From positions 1-5,271 of the forward strand of contig JALUTE010000180.1 in assembly GCA_027058255.1 (NCBI GenBank): 5,271 nucleotides of DNA, given 5' to 3'. Each line of letters opens with the position of its first letter. The first letter of the stretch is position 1. A model generated the notes under the pieces. It was given only the letters and a program-made list of their open reading frames with translations. It had not been told where the DNA came from and searched no databases. Origin of the DNA: Methyloligella sp. GTDB lineage: Bacteria > Pseudomonadota > Alphaproteobacteria > Rhizobiales > JALUTE01. Positions 1 through 4,596 of the stretch are shown one piece after another. A program made the translations under genes and the position numbers.

Positions 1-29
1 AGCCAGAACTGCTTGGCGGGCGGGAGGGC

Positions 30-43
30 AGGAGGCCGTCATT
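30..43 (+). promoter_or_regulatory. Perfect Shine-Dalgarno (AGGAGG) followed by an in-frame ATT, probable alternative start of the GNAT gene
   Basis: AGGAGG lies at 30-35 and is followed, after a 5-nt spacer, by ATT at 41-43. That codon is in frame with the acetyltransferase, 13 codons before ATG 80. ATG 80 itself has no ribosome binding site at a usable distance; the nearest purine run, GAGG at 56-59, is 20 nt away. No in-frame ATG, GTG or TTG exists between the window edge and 80. ATT is a rare but real initiator (known for infC). The 13 added residues look like the usual first strand of a GNAT fold. The alternative is that the frame continues from outside the window, since it stays open to base 2. 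Confidence 0.45.
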
Positions 44-79
44 CAGCGTTTCTCCGAGGCCGAATGGCCCGGTCACCTG

Positions 80-568
80 ATGCCCGACATCGAGGACATC
101 TTCTTCGCAAGCGCCGCGACAACGCGCTTTCGCACGGCCGAGGAACGGGATGCCTTTCGCGAGCGCTGGCTCGGGCGCTATTTCCGGCGCTGGCCGGACT
201 GGTGCCTCGTCGCCACGATGGAGGATGGCACACTCGCCGGCTATCTCGCCGGCTGCCCCGAGGATGCGGCGAGCTCGCCGCTCTTCGCCGATCTCACCTA
301 TTATGGGGTATTCGCGCCCTTCTGCGCCGCCTATCCCGCGCATCTGCATGTCAATGTGGACCCGCGCTGGCGCCGGCACGGGATCGGCTCGCGGCTGGTG
401 GATGCCTTCGCGGACCAGTGCGCGCAGGCGGGCCTGTCGGGCCTGCACGCGGTGACCGGGGCGGAGAGCCGCGCGGTGCGCTTCTACAAGCGCGCCGGCT
501 TCGTGAGCATCGCCAATGGCATCTGGGACGGGCGCGGCCTCGCCTTCATGGCCCGGGAGATCCCCTGA
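80..568 (+). CDS. GNAT-family N-acetyltransferase
   Basis: Predicted to move an acetyl group from acetyl-CoA to an unidentified amine substrate in the cytoplasm. From ATG 80 it encodes 162 aa, a normal single-domain GNAT length. The central acetyl-CoA motif is clear: strand LHVNVDP (residues 88-95) runs into RRHGIG at 98-103, which fits R/Q-x-x-G-x-G/A, followed by an amphipathic helix. The C-terminal motif RAVRFYKRAGF (131-141) is the conserved GNAT motif B with its Tyr. The N-terminal part (IFFASA ... FRERWLGRYF) resembles a group of alphaproteobacterial GNAT proteins of unknown substrate. The start is uncertain: the frame is open to the left edge, and an AGGAGG plus ATT at position 41 would add 13 residues. 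The gene converges on the inositol operon and is not part of it. Family assignment is secure; the substrate cannot be inferred. Confidence 0.88.
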   Translation: MPDIEDIFFASAATTRFRTAEERDAFRERWLGRYFRRWPDWCLVATMEDGTLAGYLAGCPEDAASSPLFADLTYYGVFAPFCAAYPAHLHVNVDPRWRRHGIGSRLVDAFADQCAQAGLSGLHAVTGAESRAVRFYKRAGFVSIANGIWDGRGLAFMAREIP

Positions 569-572
569 GGGG
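562..572. other. Small inverted repeat over the GNAT stop codon, weak terminator candidate
   Basis: CCCC (562-565) and GGGG (569-572) flank the TGA stop at 566-568, giving a 4-bp stem with a 3-nt loop between the convergent GNAT gene and the inositol operon. No T-run follows on either strand, so it is not a convincing Rho-independent terminator. No better termination signal is visible in the 17-bp gap, so the two transcripts may overlap. Confidence 0.2.
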
Positions 573-585
573 CTGCATCGGTCGA

Positions 586-1986
586 TCAGCTCCGCTCGGC
601 ACGGGCGCACAGGAGAATGCGGCGCACCACCTCCGCATTCATCACCACGGCGATGATCGCAAGGGTCGCCAGCGGCAGATTGGCGATGGCACCGAGGGCG
701 ATGAGCGCCACCCGCACGTCCCGCCCCATGCGCAGCCGCCAGCCGCTCTTGCCCGCGGCCAGGCGGGCGCGCATCAGCCCGTCATACTTGTCCGCCGTGT
801 AGCTGTTCACGAAGGAGCCGATGATCGCCGCGAAGCCGGCGAGCAGGGCGAGGCCGGCGCCTGCATCGTCCATGGCCGCGCGCGCCATGACCGCATGCCA
901 GGTGAGACCGAACAGAAGGAACCCGTCCGCATAGCGGTCGAGCACCGCGTCGAGCCAACCGCCGAAATCGCTTTTCATGAGCTTGAGCCGGGCGATCTCG
1001 CCATCGCAGCCATCGACGATCGAGGCGATCTGCGCCAGCACGCCCCCGGCCGCCAGGGCCGGCCAGCCGGGCAGGGCCATGAGGAGGGCGGCAAGGGCGG
1101 AGAGGGCGAAGGAGCCGAGGGTGATCTGATTGGGCGTCACCGGCCATCGGACAAGCCGGCGCGAGAGGGCGCGCGAGAGCGGGCGGTTGATCCAGCGCGA
1201 GACGGGACCGTCATGGGGCTTGCCCCGCTCGCGTGCCAGGAGGCGGCGCTCGGCCTCGCGCAGCGCCTCGGGCGTGTCCACGTCGAGCCAGGGGGCGCCG
1301 GTCGTGTCCGCGGCGAGGGCCTTGCCCTCATCGGCCAGCTTGCGCATGGCGTCGGAGAGGCCGTGACCGCCGTCCTCTCCGGCCTTCTCCAAGGCTTCGA
1401 ACAGGCCGCGCGTGCACAGGAACAGGCCCGTGTCGATGGCGTCCCAGGGCTCCAGATCCTTGCCGATGGCCGCAATGCGCAGCCGTGCGTCTTCCGTTCC
1501 GTTCCCTTCTGCGGTTGCAAGGCGGACCTTGGTCGCGTCGGGCTCGTCGAACAGGCTCGCCCGGTCGCGGTCCACGGCAAGACGCACCGCACCCTCGGGC
1601 AGGGGCAGGCCGGCGAGGCGGCGCGCCATGTCGGGCGAGATCAGGTGATCGACCATGGCGAGGAAGAAGGGCTCGTCCTCGTCCTCGATGTGAGGCGCGG
1701 CGGAAAGGGCGCTCGCGCCATTGCCCTTCCTCCAGTCGGCGGTGCGGGCAAAGGTGATGCGCAGGCCATACTTGCGGGCGATATCGCGCATATGCGCCTC
1801 CACCGCGTCGGCGGCATGGCCGAGGGTGACGACGAAGCGGTCGATGCCGAGCTCGCGATGAAAGAGCGCCATGCACCGTTCGGCGAGCGTGAGCCCGAGA
1901 AGCGGGGTCAGCGGTTTGGGCAGGCCCTCGCCGCCGAAGAGGCGTGAGCCTTCTCCCGCGGCCAGAATGACGGCGCATCGCGGCAT
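586..1986 (-). CDS. Bifunctional CTP:inositol-1-phosphate cytidylyltransferase / CDP-inositol:inositol-1-phosphate transferase (IPCT/DIPPS-like)
   Basis: A two-domain membrane protein of 466 aa. The N-terminal nucleotidyltransferase domain (about 3-250) starts with AVILAAGEGSRL (5-16) and PKPL (23-26), has KGNG at 87-90 and the metal-binding MVDH at 111-114, and ends near DVDTPEAL (235-242). The C-terminal CDP-alcohol phosphotransferase domain (about 280-466) has the full signature D-x2-D-G-x2-A-R-x8-G-x3-D-x3-D: D325, D328, G329, A332, R333, G342, D346, D350. It lies among several hydrophobic helices (about 288-324, 355-400 and the C-terminus). This fusion is the known architecture of IPCT/DIPPS, which forms CDP-inositol and then joins it to a second inositol-1-phosphate. 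The upstream inositol-1-phosphate synthase gene supports that substrate. The frame opens 56 codons earlier (2154), but that stretch overlaps the phosphatase gene and looks out of frame. ATG 1986 directly precedes the first strand and has AGGA 11 nt upstream. Another CDP-alcohol or polyol product remains possible. Confidence 0.85.
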   Translation of the reverse strand: MPRCAVILAAGEGSRLFGGEGLPKPLTPLLGLTLAERCMALFHRELGIDRFVVTLGHAADAVEAHMRDIARKYGLRITFARTADWRKGNGASALSAAPHIEDEDEPFFLAMVDHLISPDMARRLAGLPLPEGAVRLAVDRDRASLFDEPDATKVRLATAEGNGTEDARLRIAAIGKDLEPWDAIDTGLFLCTRGLFEALEKAGEDGGHGLSDAMRKLADEGKALAADTTGAPWLDVDTPEALREAERRLLARERGKPHDGPVSRWINRPLSRALSRRLVRWPVTPNQITLGSFALSALAALLMALPGWPALAAGGVLAQIASIVDGCDGEIARLKLMKSDFGGWLDAVLDRYADGFLLFGLTWHAVMARAAMDDAGAGLALLAGFAAIIGSFVNSYTADKYDGLMRARLAAGKSGWRLRMGRDVRVALIALGAIANLPLATLAIIAVVMNAEVVRRILLCARAERS

Positions 1987-2008
1987 GTCCGGGGATGTCC
2001 TGTTCGTT

Positions 2009-2947
2009 TCAGCGGGGGTGTTCGGGGGCATGGCGGGCGAGCTCCTCCAAAATGGCATCGAGGAGGGCGGGTGTCGCGGCGGCGATGATGGCGCGCCGGT
2101 CGAGAAGGCCGTGCATCGCCGGCACGGGAGCGCCGTCGGGGCCCGAGATGGCACCGCCTGCCTCGCGCAGGAGAAGGCTTGCGGCGAGCCAGCTTTCGCC
2201 TGTCAGCCGCGCGCGCAGGTCGATATGGGCGTCGAGCGCGCCCGCTGCCACGAGCGCGAGGGCCCGCGAGGCGCAGCCATAGCTGCGCACGCCGCGCGCC
2301 CGGGCCATGAGGCGGGCGAGCGCCGGCGCGGGTGCGTGATGATTGAGCTCGACGCTGACGAGGGCGTCGGCAAGCCGCCTCACGCCCGATGTCCGGAGGC
2401 GCGCTGCAATACCGGCCTCGCGCTCATCCGGCAGCTGCCAGGCGCCCCGGCCGGCAAGGGCGAGGAGGCGCGCCGCACCCTCCATGGGCGCAATGAGCGC
2501 GGCCAGGACGCGCTCCGGCGAGAGCGGTCCCTCGGCGGGCAGCACGGCGCAGGAGAAGGCGGAGAGCGGCAGGGCGCGGGCGAAATTGTCCGAGCCGTCC
2601 ACCGGATCGACGATGAGGCGCCAGCGCGCCGGGGCCTTTCCGACCAGTCGCGGCGCACCTTCCTCGGAGAGCAGAAGGGCATCGACGCCGGCCTGCTCGA
2701 GAAACCGCACGATGGCCCGATGGGCCTCCAGGTCGAAGGCCCGGACCGCATCGCCCTTGGCATTCGTCGCTCCGGTCCCCTTCGAGCCGGCACTAAGGAT
2801 GGCGGCGTTTCGGACGCTCGCGGCCAGGGCGGGGAGAAGCGTGCCCCAGTCGGGCGGCTCGAGGGAGGCCGGAGCCGCGTGCCCGGGCTCCTGGGAGATG
2901 CAGGCGGGGCCGGCACCCGGCCTTCCCCGACCTGCGTTCACGTGCAT
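2009..2947 (-). CDS. Inositol monophosphatase superfamily protein, probable phosphatase of the inositol-phosphate operon
   Basis: A 312-aa protein of the Mg-dependent, Li-sensitive inositol monophosphatase/FBPase superfamily. It shows SEEG at 94-97 (the metal-binding acidic pair), DPVDGSDNF at 114-122 (the core DPxDGT/S metal and phosphate motif) and REAGG at 261-265 near the C-terminus. In typical members a third metal-binding Asp sits ten residues before the Glu of EAGG (WDxAxx). Here that position is Ser252, preceded by Glu251, so the third site is altered. The first 30 or so residues are rich in Gly, Pro and Ala and probably disordered. Start ATG 2947 has a strong GGAGG 5 nt upstream. The frame opens at 2998, but that would overlap the synthase gene. 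It lies 13 nt after the synthase and 22 nt before the IPCT/DIPPS gene. It probably dephosphorylates the phosphorylated DIP intermediate or inositol-1-phosphate; the sequence cannot decide which. Confidence 0.85.
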   Translation of the reverse strand: MHVNAGRGRPGAGPACISQEPGHAAPASLEPPDWGTLLPALAASVRNAAILSAGSKGTGATNAKGDAVRAFDLEAHRAIVRFLEQAGVDALLLSEEGAPRLVGKAPARWRLIVDPVDGSDNFARALPLSAFSCAVLPAEGPLSPERVLAALIAPMEGAARLLALAGRGAWQLPDEREAGIAARLRTSGVRRLADALVSVELNHHAPAPALARLMARARGVRSYGCASRALALVAAGALDAHIDLRARLTGESWLAASLLLREAGGAISGPDGAPVPAMHGLLDRRAIIAAATPALLDAILEELARHAPEHPR

Positions 2948-2960
2948 GCGATCCTCCGCT
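2948..2960 (-). promoter_or_regulatory. Ribosome binding site of the phosphatase gene, fixing its start at 2947
   Basis: Read on the minus strand, the 13-nt gap between the synthase stop codon (2963-2961) and ATG 2947 contains GGAGG followed by ATCGC and the ATG, a near-ideal spacing. This favours 2947 over the upstream ATG at 2998, which would overlap the synthase by 38 bases. Confidence 0.75.
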
Positions 2961-4115
2961 TCATTCCGCGGCGGTGAGCTGCACCCCCTCGGCGGCAATC
3001 GGCCGTGTCGCCGCGGGCAGGGCGCCCTCGTCCCCGCGGATGAACGCCTCCAGCGCCTCGCGCGCCTCGGAGTCCCGCATCTGCCGGGGCGGCGTCTTCA
3101 TGTAATAGGCGCTCGCCGCCTCCACGGGGCCCGCAAGCCCGCGCTCCTGGGCGATGCGGGCGCAGCGGATGGCGTCGATCACCACACCGGCGCTGTTGGG
3201 CGAGTCCTGCACCGAGAGCCGGAGCTCCAGCTCGATGGGCGCGCCGCCGAAGCCCCGGCCCTCCATGCGGATGAAGGCGATCTTGTTGTCCTTCTGCCAG
3301 GGCACGTAGTCGGACGGGCCGATATGGATGTTGCGCGCCTCGAGCGGCGTGTCGAGCTGGGACTGGACCGAGCCCGTCTTGGACTTCTTCTTCGACTTCA
3401 GCCGGTCGAGCGCCAGCATGTTGAGGAAGTCCGTATTGCCGCCGGTGTTGAGTTGATAGGTGCGATCGAGGGTGTAGCCGCGATCGTTGAAGAGGCGCGC
3501 AAGCTGGCGGTGCACGATGGTCGCGCCCACCTGGCTCTTGATGTCATCGCCGACGATGGGCACGCCCGCCTCCTCGAAGCGCCGCGCCCAGACGGGGTTG
3601 GAGGCAATGAACACGGGCACGCAGTTCACCATCGCGACCCCCGCTTGCAGGCAGGCCTCGGCGAAGTGCTGCACCGCGCGCTCCGAGCCGACCGGCAGAT
3701 AGCACACCAGCACGTCGGCGCCGCTCTCGCGCAGGGCTTCGGCGACATTGACGGGCCGGGCATCCGCCAGGCGGAAGGCCTGATCCTCGTCATAGTCCTC
3801 CATGTGGGGGGCGAAACCGTCCATGACGGGGGCCATCTGCACCGTCACGCCCGTGGGCGCGATGTCGTGCTGGAATATCATGGTGCAGTTGGGCTCGGCG
3901 AAGATCGCCTTCTCCAGTGGTTGACCGACCTTGCGCCGGTCGATGTCGAATGCGGCCACGAATTCGATGTCATGAGGTTTGTAGCCGTTCATGTCGGGGT
4001 GCATGAGGCCCGATTCGGCGTCGAATTCATGCGCTTTGTAATATTCGATGCCTTGTATCAAAGAGCTTGCGCAGTTTCCGACGCCTGCAACCGCGACTTT
4101 GATCTTCCGCATCAT
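2961..4115 (-). CDS. ino1: myo-inositol-1-phosphate synthase
   Basis: Converts D-glucose-6-phosphate to L-myo-inositol-1-phosphate using NAD as an internal redox cofactor, the first committed step of inositol synthesis in the cytoplasm. It has 384 aa, typical of the short archaeal/actinobacterial type (eukaryotic enzymes exceed 500 aa). The NAD-binding Rossmann motif AGVGNCASS is at 10-18. Family signatures follow: NPVWARRFEEAGVPIVGDD (173-191), IKSQVGAT (192-199), LNTGGNTDF (222-230), the Lys-rich catalytic loop around 240-246, and SVQDSPNSAG (301-310). Two adjacent ATGs (4115 and 4112) can serve as start. AGGA lies 4 nt before the first and 7 nt before the second, so 4112 fits the spacing slightly better. 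As first gene of the operon it supplies inositol-1-phosphate to the two genes behind it. Its leader contains a terminator-like hairpin. Confidence 0.95.
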   Translation of the reverse strand: MMRKIKVAVAGVGNCASSLIQGIEYYKAHEFDAESGLMHPDMNGYKPHDIEFVAAFDIDRRKVGQPLEKAIFAEPNCTMIFQHDIAPTGVTVQMAPVMDGFAPHMEDYDEDQAFRLADARPVNVAEALRESGADVLVCYLPVGSERAVQHFAEACLQAGVAMVNCVPVFIASNPVWARRFEEAGVPIVGDDIKSQVGATIVHRQLARLFNDRGYTLDRTYQLNTGGNTDFLNMLALDRLKSKKKSKTGSVQSQLDTPLEARNIHIGPSDYVPWQKDNKIAFIRMEGRGFGGAPIELELRLSVQDSPNSAGVVIDAIRCARIAQERGLAGPVEAASAYYMKTPPRQMRDSEAREALEAFIRGDEGALPAATRPIAAEGVQLTAAE

Positions 4116-4140
4116 TCTTTCCTTTCTTTTTCACTCCTTT
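4116..4140 (-). promoter_or_regulatory. Purine-rich ribosome binding region of ino1
   Basis: On the minus strand the 25 nt before the start are almost all purines and hold two Shine-Dalgarno-like elements: AAAGGAG (4140-4134) and AAAGGA (4123-4118). Only the nearer one has a usable distance to ATG 4115/4112. This low-structure A-rich stretch contrasts with the GC-rich surroundings and should leave the start accessible, apart from the hairpin just upstream. Confidence 0.6.
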
Positions 4141-4144
4141 TCTG

Positions 4145-4168
4145 AAAAAGGGAGCGGGTGGGCTCCCT
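4145..4168 (-). terminator. Rho-independent-type hairpin in the ino1 leader, putative attenuator
   Basis: Read on the minus strand, AGGGAGC (4168-4162) and GCTCCCT (4155-4149) form a perfect 7-bp GC-rich stem with a 6-nt loop. A run of five T (4149-4145) follows immediately. This is the classical intrinsic terminator arrangement and it only works toward ino1. It ends about 30 nt before the ino1 start, with no minus-strand gene visible upstream that it could terminate. That points to a conditional terminator in the operon leader, or protection against readthrough. The stem is short, so strength is uncertain. Confidence 0.5.
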
Positions 4169-4175
4169 GTGAGCC
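4161..4175 (-). promoter_or_regulatory. Competing hairpin (possible antiterminator) in the ino1 leader
   Basis: On the minus strand GGCTC (4175-4171) can pair with GAGCC (4165-4161) across a 5-nt loop. Bases 4165-4162 are also the left arm of the terminator-like stem, so the two structures exclude each other. A further inverted repeat upstream, CCACCT (4217-4212) with AGGTGG (4184-4179), adds structure to the same leader. The arms are only 5-6 bp, so coincidence is possible in DNA of this GC content. Confidence 0.3.
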
Positions 4176-4236
4176 GATCCACCTGAAACCAAGGGGGGAA
4201 GGTGCTGGCAAAGGTGGGCTATGCCTCGGATTTGGC

Positions 4237-4257
4237 TCGACAATGGGCGTTTGTCAA
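4237..4257 (-). promoter_or_regulatory. Candidate -35 element of ino1 overlapping an inverted repeat
   Basis: The minus strand carries a perfect TTGACA at 4257-4252, about 140 nt before the ino1 start. No good -10 is found at 17-18 nt spacing (CAAATC at 4234-4229 is poor). The same bases belong to an inverted repeat: GACAA (4239-4243) and TTGTC (4251-4255) around a 7-nt centre, extendable to 7-bp arms with one mismatch. This could be an operator over the -35 region. Both readings are tentative. Confidence 0.3.
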
Positions 4258-4439
4258 CTCTCCCGAAAGGCCAATGCGCCCGGTCCGCTGGGTGCTGCGA
4301 AGCCGATGCGGGGGCGGCCTCTTGTCGAGCCGCATGCAAGCGCCCGCGAGATTTTCCTCCCGTTTCGCATGCCATGCCTCTCTGCGCCCGCAAGCGGGCG
4401 GTAATCGAGCCCGCCAGGGAGCGCCGACGACGCCCGGCA

Positions 4440-4448
4440 TTATCCACA
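4440..4448 (+). promoter_or_regulatory. Single DnaA-box match
   Basis: TTATCCACA at 4440-4448 matches the consensus DnaA box exactly. It is isolated: no second box, AT-rich unwinding region or replication gene is visible, so this is not an origin. A lone site could modulate the exonuclease promoter about 60 bp downstream, or be chance. Confidence 0.3.
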
Positions 4449-4503
4449 GCCGGGCTGCGCCCGGGGCTCGCATGGGGGCGTGGAGTGCGTTACCCTCAAT
4501 AGG

Positions 4504-4518
4504 GAACAAACAACGAAC
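4504..4518 (+). promoter_or_regulatory. Alphaproteobacterial LexA (SOS) box upstream of the exonuclease gene
   Basis: GAAC (4504-4507), seven bases, then GAAC (4515-4518) is an exact fit to the direct-repeat LexA motif of alphaproteobacteria (GTTC-N7-GTTC on the other strand). The box ends 78 nt before the GTG start of the SbcD-like exonuclease. CACAAT at 4518-4523 is a possible -10 (4 of 6 matches to TATAAT), which would place the box between the -35 and -10, where LexA binding blocks transcription. No good -35 is seen. The DNA-repair nature of the downstream gene supports a real site. Confidence 0.6.
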
Positions 4519-4596
4519 ACAATCATGGGGCATGGGAGGCCGGAACGGCAGGACACCGTGCCTGCGCGCTTCTGACTGACATTTCGGGCGCTCGTC

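Larger units (their letters stand above)
4116..4596. other. Divergent intergenic region between ino1 and the exonuclease gene
   Basis: 481 bp without a supportable protein gene; open frames here lack ribosome binding sites and recognisable protein character. The left third is the structured ino1 leader and probable promoter. The middle (about 4260-4435) shows nothing recognisable except the hairpin CGCCCG-CAAG-CGGGCG at 4385-4400, which has no T-tract. The right third holds a DnaA-box match (4440-4448), a stem CCGGGC-TGC-GCCCGG (4450-4464), a short repeat CCCT-CAAT-AGGG (4493-4504), and the LexA-type box (4504-4518). A small RNA cannot be excluded but there is no positive evidence for one. 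Confidence 0.7.

Noticed and set aside
13..1947. 644-codon plus-strand open frame across the GNAT gene and the IPCT/DIPPS gene
   Set aside because: It is Arg/Gly/Ala-rich with no domain, and lies over two well-supported genes in other frames. Long antisense frames are expected at this GC content.
1987..2154. 56-codon N-terminal extension of the IPCT/DIPPS protein
   Set aside because: It overlaps the 3' end of the phosphatase gene, is Pro/Ser/Arg-rich, and precedes a start (1986) that sits exactly before the first strand of the nucleotidyltransferase fold.
1871..4145. Long plus-strand open frames antisense to the phosphatase and inositol-1-phosphate synthase genes
   Set aside because: The minus-strand proteins carry full family motifs; the plus-strand translations show none.
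4385..4400. CGCCCG-CAAG-CGGGCG hairpin as a terminator
   Set aside because: No T-tract follows on either strand and no gene ends nearby; such GC palindromes arise easily in this DNA.
4440..4464. Replication origin suggested by the DnaA box
   Set aside because: There is only one box, no AT-rich unwinding element and no replication or partition gene in the window.
4525..4575. 16-codon open frame between the SOS box and the exonuclease (ATG 4525, stop 4573-4575)
   Set aside because: No ribosome binding site precedes its ATG and the peptide has no recognisable feature. It could be a leader peptide but nothing supports it.
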